From Legionella parisiensis (GTDB lineage: Bacteria > Pseudomonadota > Gammaproteobacteria > Legionellales > Legionellaceae), in the NCBI RefSeq assembly GCF_001467945.1, contig NZ_LNYQ01000013.1, forward strand, positions 514,626-578,625: a stretch of DNA of 64,000 nt. The letters run 5' to 3'. This document shows positions 45,442-55,991 of this stretch, piece after piece. The translations under genes were made by a program, and so were the position numbers. Below the pieces are notes generated by a model. That model was not told the DNA's origin and searched no databases. It was given only the letters and a program-made list of their open reading frames with translations. The stretch's first letter is position 1. Every line of letters begins with the position of its first letter.

Positions 45442-46071
45442 TTAGCAACAATAACTAGTTTCTAACTCATCTTCTTTACTTTGTTGAAGGTCTTCTTCTT
45501 TGATTGGCTGCAGCATTGGTTTGAAGAATGAAACTAAACTTAATTCATTAGTATATTCTGTATCGTGACGACTGAATGATTTAAATTCTGTGAAACATGA
45601 TAAGGCTTTGTATGCTGCTGCAATCATTGCTCCGACAATAGTTATTCCTACGGCAACACCCAAAGCAGGTTGAACAATAAGCACTGGGAGTGCAATGCCA
45701 AAAATACCTGCATATAAAGAAAATGCTGTTGCTGCATAAAACATCACTTCGCATGCTTTGGCGAGATTATGAAATAAAACGCCAATTTTTCTGGACTCAC
45801 AGGAGTTGCTAATTTTTTCCGATGCTTCCTTAATATTTAGCTGTCTATGTTTTACTCTGGTTAATTGGTCTAAAAATAATTCATAACTGGCAGCAATTTC
45901 TTCAGCTTTTTTGGCTGAATTCGTTTTGGTATATGAAAGGTTGTAATAATCTTGTACTGCTTTTATTTGCTGTTGTATTTTCTCGCTGAATAGTTGATCA
46001 GCAAACAGAGCATTTAGTGCTTTGTCACAGGCGCTTAAACGTCGTTCTAATTTTGTATGATTCAAAGGCAT
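45442..46071 (-). CDS. Hypothetical two-helix membrane protein, possible Dot/Icm substrate
   Basis: A 209-residue protein of no family I recognise. The first 100 residues are charged and helical, probably coiled coil. Two hydrophobic segments follow at about 115-160 (VMFYAATAFSLYAGIFGIALPVLIV and ALGVAVGITIVGAMIAAAY). The tail is acidic (EEDLQQSKEDELE) and ends in two cysteines. Acidic C-terminal blocks and paired helices are common in Legionella effectors, so translocation is possible but unproven. It starts at ATG 46071; a longer frame from 46110 is less likely. Confidence 0.65.
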   Translation of the reverse strand: MPLNHTKLERRLSACDKALNALFADQLFSEKIQQQIKAVQDYYNLSYTKTNSAKKAEEIAASYELFLDQLTRVKHRQLNIKEASEKISNSCESRKIGVLFHNLAKACEVMFYAATAFSLYAGIFGIALPVLIVQPALGVAVGITIVGAMIAAAYKALSCFTEFKSFSRHDTEYTNELSLVSFFKPMLQPIKEEDLQQSKEDELETSYCC

Positions 46072-46325
46072 GATCCATCTCTTTATTATTATTAGTAGTA
46101 GGGAAACCATGAGATAAAAACCACTTCAATTGAGTTTGAATGGCCTCGACGATTTATATCATAATTAACGTGAGTTCAACATAAAAACTATAAAATCATT
46201 TGATACTTTTTATGAGCTAAACGAACGTGATTCCGTAAAAAAGCCAAACATTTTATGCCTGCTTCATTCTAAAATAACCCGTGCGACGTAAAATATCTTT
46301 ATCCTTATATTATTAAAAATAATTA

Positions 46326-48866
46326 CTATTCTTCTCCATGAAAACGACATAAATTCTGAAAATCACATTGTTGGCAAATAGTTAAATGGGCGGGTTGTGG
46401 AGCACAGTAACCCTCTTGAAATTCTTTAGCTAAATCAGTGAGTTGTTTTTGCCAAAGCTCTCTGCACTCTGCCCATGTTTCTTCCTTTTTTAAAGGACTT
46501 ATCCCACTGATGTTGTACTTTTCTTCACTAAGTCCTGAGCAGCTGATTTTCCCTGTTTTTAATTGCAAGAGCAAAAGGGTGTTAATTTGTTCGTCCAACA
46601 GTGCATAAAGCAGGAGCTGTGATTCTTTAGGTCGCTCCTCATTCCATGGTTTACTGGAGGGAAGGGTGCTTTTATAGTCAATAACCCATTTTTTATCTTC
46701 AACCTGATCCAAGCGATCGACGCGCACTTGAAAATCAAGACCGGCTAAATTAATTGCATAAGATTGCTCTATCGCTGCTATGCTAAAAGGAGGTCGTTGT
46801 TTTTCCCACTCCAGACACGTGTGTACCATTCGTTTCAGGCGTGTGTATTCGACTTCCCGTATTGAATCAGGAAATGAGTCGCAATGTTGTTTTTTGAGTG
46901 AGGTTAAAACGGTATCAATGGAGCTATCAATGTATTGTTCTAAAATATCATTGGCTAAATGAAGCAAATTATGTTGATTTTCTAATTTTTGCCATAGAAG
47001 CTCCATAACCTTATGAATGATTTGTCCTCGCTTTTTATTATCTAAGCCATCCGTTGTTTGTAACGAAGTTTTAGCTCTAAGTCTATGTTCGGCAAATGCT
47101 TTAAAAGGACACTTGGCCTGATTCGATAGAATTGCTGTACCTCCATAAATGTTCTCCTCTGCCAATAAGGGAATATGAAAACACTCTTCTATGGTTATTA
47201 ACCCAGATGTTTTATTTGCTTCATAATCAGTTGGCAATAGTGCGAAACTGGAAAATCCCGCAATTAAGGAGCAGGGTAAATTAGGTGTATCTGCATGCAA
47301 TTGGGCATAGCTTAGCACTATAGAATCAGCACTATTTTGTAGGCGTTGCAGGATCTGGCGGGCAAACTGTAATTCACGAGCAGGTAAACTATGCGGCATG
47401 CATAACTCACGTTGCAATTGAGGTGGAATAAATGCTGATAATTGTACTTTTTGGGGCAAACATTGATCGGTTAAGCCCATGATCCATAAACTGTCGAACT
47501 CACATCCTGATGCTTCCAGCAAACCAGAAATTTGAATCGGCGCGTTGGTTTTTTGCGCCTGGAAAATAGTATTCTCAGAAAGATATCGTACTATCTCAAG
47601 AGCTTCCGATTTTGTGAAGCGAGAACTCAGTAAAGAAAATTGCCTCAGCTCATCAAAGAGGGCGATAAAACGATTAAGACACTGATAATTCTCCGAGCTA
47701 AGTGTATAGTCCCCTGGAAATCCCAAAGTATTTAAACGCTTTTGAAACAAGAGTATCCATTCCTCTACAGCCGCTTCTTGGGGATAAGGTGTAAGATTAT
47801 TTAATAGAGTAGCGAGTTTGGGGGCATAAGCATGGAGTTCTTCTCTAAAATGATTGAGCTCAATCGCATGATTTTCTAATAAAACCCCTTCTTGCAAGTA
47901 CTCAGAACGACCTTGGAACTCTTCTTTTGAACCTCCTAAATAGGCTGACTGTAGCAGCAGTCCAGCTTGATGCGGATTTAAATAGGTATCATCTAAATTA
48001 AGCCAACATAAGGCATGAGCTACCAAAGGGAAGTTATTCAGTGATTGGCCAAGGGAAATATTAAAGTAGGATGGCTCAAAATGATGTGCCAATATTCTTT
48101 GTAAGGAATTAGATTCTTGCTCTAAATTGGGTACAACGACACCAATACTCTGATTCCCTTCCTGAATTTTTAAATGTAGCCACGCCATGAGCTGTTGATA
48201 TTCTTCTTTGGTGTCTTGAGCCGCGAATACTTCGGTTCTCGATGACTTTTTCTTCAAATCATATTGGTATTGAGCGAAACCTTTTCTCGTCAAGTGTTCC
48301 TGCAAAAGCACTTGCTGAGGAGTAAAGTCATCAAAACATATCCAAACAACGTCTTGAGAAAATAAAGAACTATTGGCATTGAGTAAATAGGGAACTAATT
48401 GATACTCAGTGATTAAATGGTTTTGTTTTAATTTTTTATCAAATAATTGCCACCACTGTTGAAATTGTCGTGTTTGTGCTGTGTAGTAAAAAGCCGGATC
48501 TTCCATGTTAATTTGCCAGAGTTGGCAACGCTCCCAAGCACTGATTATCGATTGGAGCAGACCTTCGCTATAAGTTATGCTCGTTTCAGCTTGAATCATT
48601 TGGCGCCATAAGTACTGACATTGAGTGCTGTTTAATAAAGTAGGATGGGTAATATGAGGGTTAATAAAATTCAGTTGTTGGTAGGCTTTAACTAGTGCAA
48701 CGCGAAAGGGCATACATTTAGGCTTATCTATAGTTTGTTTCCTGCATTTTATAAAATAGTATTGAAGCATTGCTTCACTGAGTCGGTTATTCGGGGTGAG
48801 AGCGGTAGCTTTCTGAGTTAATAGAAGAAAAAGCTGCTCTTTATCAGTGATCGTGTGTATCGCCAT
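46326..48866 (-). CDS. AddB-like helicase-fold protein with Fe-S PD-(D/E)xK nuclease domain
   Basis: An 846-residue protein. The N-terminal two thirds is a degenerate UvrD/RecB-type helicase fold (TPNNRLSEAML, AAQDTKEEYQQLMAWL, LWIMGLTDQCLPQ). The C-terminal third is a RecB-like nuclease with H in RGQIIHKVMELLW and D730-Y-K732 in VIDYKS. An iron-sulphur cluster is formed by C586 and C831/C834/C840 (CQQCDFQNLC), as in AddB. This type is often annotated as a probable DNA repair protein and is usually encoded beside a RecB/UvrD-like helicase; none is adjacent here. It should process broken DNA ends. Confidence 0.87.
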   Translation of the reverse strand: MAIHTITDKEQLFLLLTQKATALTPNNRLSEAMLQYYFIKCRKQTIDKPKCMPFRVALVKAYQQLNFINPHITHPTLLNSTQCQYLWRQMIQAETSITYSEGLLQSIISAWERCQLWQINMEDPAFYYTAQTRQFQQWWQLFDKKLKQNHLITEYQLVPYLLNANSSLFSQDVVWICFDDFTPQQVLLQEHLTRKGFAQYQYDLKKKSSRTEVFAAQDTKEEYQQLMAWLHLKIQEGNQSIGVVVPNLEQESNSLQRILAHHFEPSYFNISLGQSLNNFPLVAHALCWLNLDDTYLNPHQAGLLLQSAYLGGSKEEFQGRSEYLQEGVLLENHAIELNHFREELHAYAPKLATLLNNLTPYPQEAAVEEWILLFQKRLNTLGFPGDYTLSSENYQCLNRFIALFDELRQFSLLSSRFTKSEALEIVRYLSENTIFQAQKTNAPIQISGLLEASGCEFDSLWIMGLTDQCLPQKVQLSAFIPPQLQRELCMPHSLPARELQFARQILQRLQNSADSIVLSYAQLHADTPNLPCSLIAGFSSFALLPTDYEANKTSGLITIEECFHIPLLAEENIYGGTAILSNQAKCPFKAFAEHRLRAKTSLQTTDGLDNKKRGQIIHKVMELLWQKLENQHNLLHLANDILEQYIDSSIDTVLTSLKKQHCDSFPDSIREVEYTRLKRMVHTCLEWEKQRPPFSIAAIEQSYAINLAGLDFQVRVDRLDQVEDKKWVIDYKSTLPSSKPWNEERPKESQLLLYALLDEQINTLLLLQLKTGKISCSGLSEEKYNISGISPLKKEETWAECRELWQKQLTDLAKEFQEGYCAPQPAHLTICQQCDFQNLCRFHGEE

Positions 48867-48884
48867 AAAAATTCACAATTTTAA

Positions 48885-48925
48885 TTGTAGTCTGGGTGGA
48901 GCGTAGCAGAACTGGAGAAAGCTTT
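48885..48925. repeat. CCTGGG-family repeat fragment
   Basis: TAGTCTGGGTGGAGCGTAGCAGAACTGG resembles the dispersed repeat described at 8019 but is degenerate. Confidence 0.3.
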
Positions 48926-49006
48926 ATACGTAGCAAAAACCAAAATTATGCTGTGCTGTATGCAAATTACAATACAATGAAAAGCTGAGTAGTTAGAAGA
49001 TTTTAC

Positions 49007-49591
49007 TCAAGTTTTTTTGCGCTGCAAAGTACGGGTTTTTTTTGCTGGTTTAGGTTTTCCCCTATCCGCAGCGCCAACATACCGTGGTAAGCGATGGTCT
49101 CGTCGTCTGTCTGTACGTAAGATTTGGTAAATAAATTTCCCGCGTAAATAGATGGAGGCTAAGCCTGAGGCAATGGCAAGTAAGAAGCCAAAAAGAATAT
49201 AGCTGTACCCTAAAGTAATGAAGTATGCAGAAACAAAATCATTAAAATTGATTACTTTCAATGCTTGATTTTCTGTTGTGTCCACAAATAACAGCAAACC
49301 CAGATCAAAAAAAGGTAAGGAAAGCAGAACCATAATAAATCCCAACCAAAAAGTCTTGAGCTTGTAAGGTCTGGGGCATTGAACGATGCTTCTTCCAAAT
49401 ATTGCCCCAGTTATAGAGGCTACAACCATCCCTAGAATAATTGCATAAAAGAGAGGTACAAACTCTTCAATACCAATTGTTGTAAGAAATCCATTGATAA
49501 GTATCGTTCCGACAACTGATAGTAATCCGTAATAGACAGCTGCCAGTAAACGTGGATTGGGAAAGTCAAGTGCAGGATCTTGTTTGTTCAT
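49007..49591 (-). CDS. Hypothetical four-helix membrane protein
   Basis: A 194-residue inner-membrane protein with four predicted helices (LLSVVGTILINGFLTTIG, FVPLFYAIILGMVVASITGAIFG, LGFIMVLLSLPFFDLGLLLFV and a last one near 130-160) and a basic cytoplasmic tail (RKGKP- and KKT-rich). I start at ATG 49591, which has GGAG six bases upstream; ATG 49603 lies too near its own site. I do not recognise the family, and neighbours give no clue. Confidence 0.65.
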   Translation of the reverse strand: MNKQDPALDFPNPRLLAAVYYGLLSVVGTILINGFLTTIGIEEFVPLFYAIILGMVVASITGAIFGRSIVQCPRPYKLKTFWLGFIMVLLSLPFFDLGLLLFVDTTENQALKVINFNDFVSAYFITLGYSYILFGFLLAIASGLASIYLRGKFIYQILRTDRRRDHRLPRYVGAADRGKPKPAKKTRTLQRKKT

Positions 49592-49768
49592 TTGGCACTC
49601 CATAGCTCCACCTATATATGTAACATTTTAGTATAAATATCTGACTGTGTTGGTATTTTACTAATTTTTTTATTTGACTTATCCTGATAAAATTAGTCTT
49701 CGAAGAGATAGAGCTGTATCAGTATAATAATTTGTATATAATGAGAGAAATAATTATTGATTTCTATT

Positions 49769-50329
49769 ATGAAGAAACTTGGTCACTTTATTTTAAAACT
49801 ATTTGGCTGGAAAGTTGTTGGTGAATTACCGCAAGATAACAAATATTTGGTAGTTGTAGCCCCCCATACCAGTAATTGGGATTTTATTGTTGGCTTATTT
49901 GCTCGTTTTTCAGTCGGCGTTAAAATTAACTTTTTAGCGAAAAATCAATTGTTCTTTTTTCCTTTAGGTTTGTTGTTAAAGGCTTTAGGTGGTGCCCCAG
50001 TTGATCGTTCAAAAACGAATAAAACAGTAGATCAAGTGGTGGAAATCTTTTGTTCTCGTGATGAGTTTAAGCTTGCCATTACTCCTGAGGGGACGCGTAG
50101 CGCAGTGACCCGATGGAAAGAGGGATTTTACCATATTGCTTGTAAAGCAGGACTACCTATTGTTATGGTAGGTCCTGATTACTCAACGAAAGAAGTTCGG
50201 ATTCATGAAAAATTCCAACCCTCAGGGGATATTGATAAGGACTTTCCAAAGATTCTTGATTTCTTTAGAACCATAAAAGGCCGTTATCCTAAAGAAATTC
50301 CTGAGTATAATCCCCGAAAAAATGACTAG
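49769..50329 (+). CDS. Lysophospholipid acyltransferase (PlsC family)
   Basis: A 186-residue acyltransferase. The catalytic HX4D motif is H33-TSNW-D38 and the glycerophosphate-binding motif is TPEGTR (104-109). The short length and the single N-terminal amphipathic helix match the compact AGPAT-like group rather than full PlsC. It would acylate a lysophospholipid or related alcohol at the inner membrane. I use ATG 49769; a TTG at 49757 is an alternative. Confidence 0.87.
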   Translation: MKKLGHFILKLFGWKVVGELPQDNKYLVVVAPHTSNWDFIVGLFARFSVGVKINFLAKNQLFFFPLGLLLKALGGAPVDRSKTNKTVDQVVEIFCSRDEFKLAITPEGTRSAVTRWKEGFYHIACKAGLPIVMVGPDYSTKEVRIHEKFQPSGDIDKDFPKILDFFRTIKGRYPKEIPEYNPRKND

Positions 50330-50517
50330 GTTTTACAAATATAACCGGGTGTAGTGCAGGATCCAAAATCCCGTCACAAATTTTTTCATACTACGTACTG
50401 CGCTTTATGCGCAGGACGTAGGTGATGATCATAAAAAGTGTCTATCATGTAAAGTAGAGTGTACTGTACAGTGTTCGATGCGCCCTACCTGAATACCCCT
50501 CTTCTCGGCATGTGTAT

Positions 50518-51069
50518 TTATAAATGTTTTACCATTTTTAACATTTTAAAGTGTGCCCCATTAGGGAGAGCAAAATATTGTGGTTCAATAACTTGATAGC
50601 CACAAAATGCATACAATTTTGCACCGGGCAAGGTTGCCATCATTTCCATTTTTGTAAATCCATGAAATAAAGCTTGTTGTTCACAATATTCTAGGAGCAT
50701 TTTTCCAAGACCTTGCCGAGCATGGTTTGGATGGACAAAAAAGGCTCTGATTTTGGCGTAATCTGTTTGAGGATTTAAAAAACCTTCCTCGCGTGCGCTG
50801 CACTGGTCACCTCCAAACAGAGTTTTTCGTTTACTCCATCCGCCACAAGCAATGACATGGTCTTTTTTTTCTATAGCATAGTAAGTTTGGTCTTTAATAA
50901 GTTCTTTATCCACACCAAAAATAAAATGAATTGCCCCCTCAATCTCTTGGCTTGTATAGTCTTCTTGGCTTAATTCACCTGCCGAATATTTAATGAGTTG
51001 GTTTAGAGTGTAAACTTCATCAATTCGAGCATTTCTTATCACAATTGATTCCTTTTTAATCTTGTTCAT
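50518..51069 (-). CDS. GNAT-family N-acetyltransferase
   Basis: A 183-residue acetyltransferase. Motif A is HARQGLGKMLLEYCE after the strand KIRAFFVHP; the C-terminal strand reads MEMMATLPGAKLYAFCGYQ. Residues 55-70 contact the substrate in related proteins. It is divergent from the Lrp-family regulator gene, which may control it (inference from position). Confidence 0.83.
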   Translation of the reverse strand: MNKIKKESIVIRNARIDEVYTLNQLIKYSAGELSQEDYTSQEIEGAIHFIFGVDKELIKDQTYYAIEKKDHVIACGGWSKRKTLFGGDQCSAREEGFLNPQTDYAKIRAFFVHPNHARQGLGKMLLEYCEQQALFHGFTKMEMMATLPGAKLYAFCGYQVIEPQYFALPNGAHFKMLKMVKHL

Positions 51070-51168
51070 GGATTCAAGAATTTATCATGAAATAAAAATA
51101 AATAAATTTTTAATTTAATGTCTTTTTATTTCATTTTATAATGCATAGTTTTGATTTTTGGGTAATAT

Positions 51169-51684
51169 ATGAAAAAATATGGTGACAGACGAGCATTGGA
51201 AAAAAGCACAGATCCAGTATATTTAGATAAAATTGACCGAAAAATTTTAAATTTATTGCAGAAAGACAACCAAATTACCAATCTAGCTCTTGCTGAAAAA
51301 GTAGGGATTTCTGCTCCTCCTTGTTTTCGTCGTGTAAAACGATTACGTGATGAGGGCATCATTGTGAAAGATGTTTCTTTGGTCGATCCTTTTAAGGCTG
51401 GTCGCGGACTAATTGTTTTTGCAAATATTACTTTGGAAAAGCAAAGAGAAGATTTATTGGCCCATTTTGAACGCAAAATGGCAGAGCAAGAGGAGATAAA
51501 GCAATGTTATTTTGTTTCGGGGGAGACCGATTATTTATTAATAATCCATGTGGCAGATATGCATCATTACAATGAATTTGCCCTTAGGGTATTTGCTAAT
51601 GAGCCAAATATTAAAGTGTTTCGAAGCAGTTTTTGCCTTAATCGTACTAAATATAATACCAATATCCATTTTTCGGAGGATTAA
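51169..51684 (+). CDS. Lrp/AsnC-family transcriptional regulator
   Basis: A 171-residue regulator. The winged helix-turn-helix is at about 20-65 (DKIDRKILNLLQKDNQITNL, SAPPCFRRVKRLRDEGII) and the RAM/AsnC ligand-binding domain follows (CYFVSGETDYLLIIHV). These proteins sense amino acids and act as dimers of dimers. A 20-residue basic N-terminal extension precedes the domain. Likely targets include the divergent GNAT gene and its own promoter. Confidence 0.92.
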   Translation: MKKYGDRRALEKSTDPVYLDKIDRKILNLLQKDNQITNLALAEKVGISAPPCFRRVKRLRDEGIIVKDVSLVDPFKAGRGLIVFANITLEKQREDLLAHFERKMAEQEEIKQCYFVSGETDYLLIIHVADMHHYNEFALRVFANEPNIKVFRSSFCLNRTKYNTNIHFSED

Positions 51685-51774
51685 ATAAGCAGCTGGTCAG
51701 AGTCAACCACAGCGAGTGAATACAATATTTATTACCAAGGTAGGTTGGGTCATTTTGACCTGCCTACTGGCTGA

Positions 51775-51856
51775 GTCATCCCGCTTAGGTGGAGATCCAT
51801 TTTTTTATTGGCGTTGACTCAATGATGAATGGATTCCTGCCTGCGCAGTAATGAGA
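51775..51856. repeat. MITE-like repeat element
   Basis: An 82-base element bounded by GTCATCCCGC and GCAGTAATGAG, with inner GGAGATCCAT and ATGGATTCCTGC facing each other. It has almost the same length and design as 23828-23908, and lies in the gap between the Lrp gene and enolase. No coding capacity. Confidence 0.55.
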
Positions 51857-51951
51857 ACATGTGCTTCTATCTAGCTTGACAGCTATGGGCTTTGCAGCCC
51901 AGCCAACGGACTTGTGATTCTATACTTAAAAACTAGACTACTGATTAAAAT

Positions 51952-53232
<1,281 letters not shown>

Positions 53233-53285
53233 TCACGATTGAAATTTTTTATTGTGAAGTATTGTTTTGATATGCGCTTGCTTTG

Positions 53286-54293
53286 TCAAGAGATAGATCG
53301 TTTTCCTATTGTGACTTGCTCAAGATATTCATATTCTTTTAGTGTTTCTTCTGATTGAGCGTATCCAAAAAGATAACTGATAAGTCGTTTAAACTGTTGA
53401 AACATAGACTCATCCTTTCTTTCTGCATTCTTGATCTTAAGTGTATTTTGCATCTTGATTAAGACGTCACTCGCAGGAATTTTATCACGTTGTTCCAAAT
53501 AGCTTTTTAATTCGTATATACCTTGCGGCACAGAAACTTTTTTATCACCTTTATCGAGTTGATGGCGTGATCCAAAATAACCCAAAGCCCATGGAGCAGC
53601 ATTTGCTTTTACCGCTTCTTCTATTTTTTTATCGAGATAACTATTAATTTTGAGTAGTAAATCACGAATTGCTGCATTTTCCTTCTCTACAATAAAGGCC
53701 TCATCGGACTTAGTGTGAACGTGTTGTTTGAGTGCAGCAAAAAAATTGGGTGTTTCAAATGTGTATTCCCGTGTTGATACAATAGAGGCTAGTGACTTAA
53801 TGATCTCAGGGTCTTGATGCGTTATAAGCAGCATTTGGTTGTTGGAAATTTTAGCAATCAGCTTGGGATTTGTGATAAGAAGTAATGCCGAGGATTTATT
53901 TTTTAGTGCTTCCTGAAATAATTCAAATGGGCTTAGAGAGAATAAAAACTTTAAAGATTTGATTTGAAGCAATTGTAATTGTAAATTTTCCAGGTATCTG
54001 TTTTGTCTGGCAATTTCGTTGGTAATGCGTTCCTGTAGTGTTTCTTCTTCGTAATACTCGGCTTCTTTTAATTTTCCCTGGTAAACAGTGATTTGTTCCC
54101 TGATTGTGACCTTCATTTGTTCATGTAGTTTAATAAGGGCATCATGATCATTGTTTAATTCTAACTCAGAAATTCTCTTTTCAGAGTTTAATTTAAAAAT
54201 TTGACATACTTTCATATAGTCTGTGAATTTAGTTTTAAATTCAAACAAACTTAATTTAGGCGGTGCAACAGAATGTTCAATTTTGCTTTCCAT
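53286..54293 (-). CDS. Hypothetical coiled-coil protein, possible Dot/Icm substrate
   Basis: A 335-residue soluble protein of no family I recognise. Residues about 35-115 are strongly helical with heptad-like leucines and charges (RISELELNNDHDALIKLHEQ), followed by mixed helices and a basic C-terminal tail with an acidic patch (QSEETLKEYEYLEQ) 20 residues from the end. Coiled coils plus such a tail are typical of Legionella type IVB effectors. It is monocistronic and upstream of enolase on the same strand. Confidence 0.65.
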   Translation of the reverse strand: MESKIEHSVAPPKLSLFEFKTKFTDYMKVCQIFKLNSEKRISELELNNDHDALIKLHEQMKVTIREQITVYQGKLKEAEYYEEETLQERITNEIARQNRYLENLQLQLLQIKSLKFLFSLSPFELFQEALKNKSSALLLITNPKLIAKISNNQMLLITHQDPEIIKSLASIVSTREYTFETPNFFAALKQHVHTKSDEAFIVEKENAAIRDLLLKINSYLDKKIEEAVKANAAPWALGYFGSRHQLDKGDKKVSVPQGIYELKSYLEQRDKIPASDVLIKMQNTLKIKNAERKDESMFQQFKRLISYLFGYAQSEETLKEYEYLEQVTIGKRSIS

Positions 54294-54467
54294 TTTTTCT
54301 CAATGCCTATCAAGTGATGAAGAATCATAACAAAATGATCTTAATAAATACAATGATTCATTATTTTGATGCTTTTTCTATTTTTTTGGAACAAAATCGA
54401 AGGGTCTGGGTAATAAAATATCCTTTATCCTGGACTATGGTGCTTTGCCTTCACTCAGGCACAGTAA

Positions 54468-55070
54468 TCAGAAACTGACCGCACCAAGCTTCATTAAGGC
54501 TCTGGATAATGGAAGTAAAGGCAAACCTAAAATGGTATCTTCATTGCCCTGTACCTCTTTAAATAACCATTTACCTAGGCTTTCATATTGATAACCGCCA
54601 CAACTATGATAAGGGTTTTCAGCGTGTAAGTAAGCCTCAATGGTTTTTTCGCTTAATTGGTGCAAGGTTAAGTAGGCTGTTTCATGATGTTGCCAGAGCA
54701 ATTCGCTATTTCTTGCAATGCAAAGGCAGGCAATTTGCAAATGCTCCTTACCAGTTAATAAACGTAGATGCTCCATAGCTGTATGATGGTTCAAAGGTTT
54801 ATTCAGCAGGGTTTGTCCAAACAGACAAAGTTGATCTGCTGCAATAATAAAATGTTCGGGATGGTGCTGACTAACTTCCAAGGCTTTACTTGCAGCAAGC
54901 GCATAACCTAATTCCAATGCATTTTGTGATTTGAATGATGCTTTAATTGCGTCTTCATCACAATGAGAAGGAACCACAGTAAATTCAATACCAAGAGACT
55001 GCAACAGTTTTAATCTTATTGATGAGCTTGAAGCGAGAATAATGGGTTTTTGTTGTAAAAAATTAGACAT
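54468..55070 (-). CDS. Maf-family nucleoside triphosphate pyrophosphatase
   Basis: A 200-residue house-cleaning enzyme that hydrolyses non-canonical or surplus nucleoside triphosphates. The N-terminal SSSSIRLKLLQSLG phosphate loop is a slightly divergent Maf signature (usually SxSPRR), AADQL holds the catalytic aspartate and KPLNHHTAMEHLRLLTGKEH follows. The C-terminal GGYQYESLG and EGNEDTILGLPL-like segments agree with the subgroup related to YceF. It begins inside the ZIP gene's end with an 8-base overlap. Confidence 0.88.
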   Translation of the reverse strand: MSNFLQQKPIILASSSSIRLKLLQSLGIEFTVVPSHCDEDAIKASFKSQNALELGYALAASKALEVSQHHPEHFIIAADQLCLFGQTLLNKPLNHHTAMEHLRLLTGKEHLQIACLCIARNSELLWQHHETAYLTLHQLSEKTIEAYLHAENPYHSCGGYQYESLGKWLFKEVQGNEDTILGLPLLPLSRALMKLGAVSF

Positions 55071-55818
55071 AGATCGCCACCAAGGCCATAAGTGTGAAGC
55101 CTATAATCACAAAGCTGAAATCTTTGAGGTTACAGCAGCGCTCTACCATCACACAGCGCTCTAAACCATGTAGTGTGCCGAGATAGAGAAATGTTCCCGA
55201 TGATGCAGCGATTAAAATTGGATCAAATAGAGAGTTAGTTTCTACTCCATGACCAAAATACCATCCTAAATAAATACCCAAAGGGGTCATTAAACTGAAT
55301 AAAATAAAAAAGACCAAGCTGGTGTTCATGCTCATAGAACTTTTATTTAATTGAACTGCTACGGCAAAGCTTTCTGCCCATTTATGGGTAATAATTGCAA
55401 GAAAAATCATGATAATCATTGAGTTATATTGGGCCAAGCCTAAGGCTGCACCCAACATGATGGAATGAACTGAAAGCATTCCCCATGCTAGAAGAGCAAA
55501 AGCAGGGTGTTTCGTATTATGATGGTAGAGTTCTTTGCCTAGATGCTCGAACCAAAGGAAAATCAGAAATACTGCTCCGGTAATGATAAATGCGAAAGGG
55601 TAGTTGTATCCCATTTTTTTAAATAAAGAATTTGCATCCGGGAGCATATGCAATAAACCTGCTCCCAAAAATACCCCAGTAGCAAGGGTTTCTCCCACAG
55701 GAAAATCAATATGACGATCATCTTTAATACGTTTTTTAAACGGATACCAGCCCGCAACTAAGATGACTACGAAAACGGAAAATGCAAAAAAAATCTTTAA
55801 ACTGGTAGCTGATACCAT
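55063..55818 (-). CDS. ZIP-family divalent metal transporter
   Basis: A 251-residue, 8-helix membrane protein. GVFLGAGLLHMLPDA opens the fold, HSIMLGAALGL is helix 4 and HKWAESFAVAVQL is helix 5, whose histidine and glutamate form the metal site. It should import zinc, iron or another divalent cation into the cytoplasm. A histidine-containing loop (EHLGKELYHHNTKH) lies between helices 3 and 4, as usual. It overlaps the Maf gene by 8 bases. A CDF efflux gene lies upstream, a pairing that suggests metal balance, though a repeat separates them. Confidence 0.88.
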   Translation of the reverse strand: MVSATSLKIFFAFSVFVVILVAGWYPFKKRIKDDRHIDFPVGETLATGVFLGAGLLHMLPDANSLFKKMGYNYPFAFIITGAVFLIFLWFEHLGKELYHHNTKHPAFALLAWGMLSVHSIMLGAALGLAQYNSMIIMIFLAIITHKWAESFAVAVQLNKSSMSMNTSLVFFILFSLMTPLGIYLGWYFGHGVETNSLFDPILIAASSGTFLYLGTLHGLERCVMVERCCNLKDFSFVIIGFTLMALVAIYV

Positions 55819-55876
55819 CGTTTATCCTGTTATTTATTCTAGAATTTTATCGCTAAGATTGTTGCTTGGATTAGTA

Positions 55877-55975
55877 TATCCTGGGTACGGCGATGGGGCT
55901 AAGAGGGTATATTCAACCTCGGGTTCCGCTTCGCTGTACCCCTGGTTACAATAACCTAGGTCTACAACCGGACTT
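55877..55975. repeat. CCTGGG/TTTCGC dispersed repeat copy
   Basis: ATCCTGGGTACGGCGATG on the left and TTCCGCTTCGCTGTACCCC on the right form long partial complements, followed by AACCTAGG. It lies between the ZIP and CDF genes. Confidence 0.45.
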
Positions 55976-55991
55976 AATCAAATCTCGTAGT

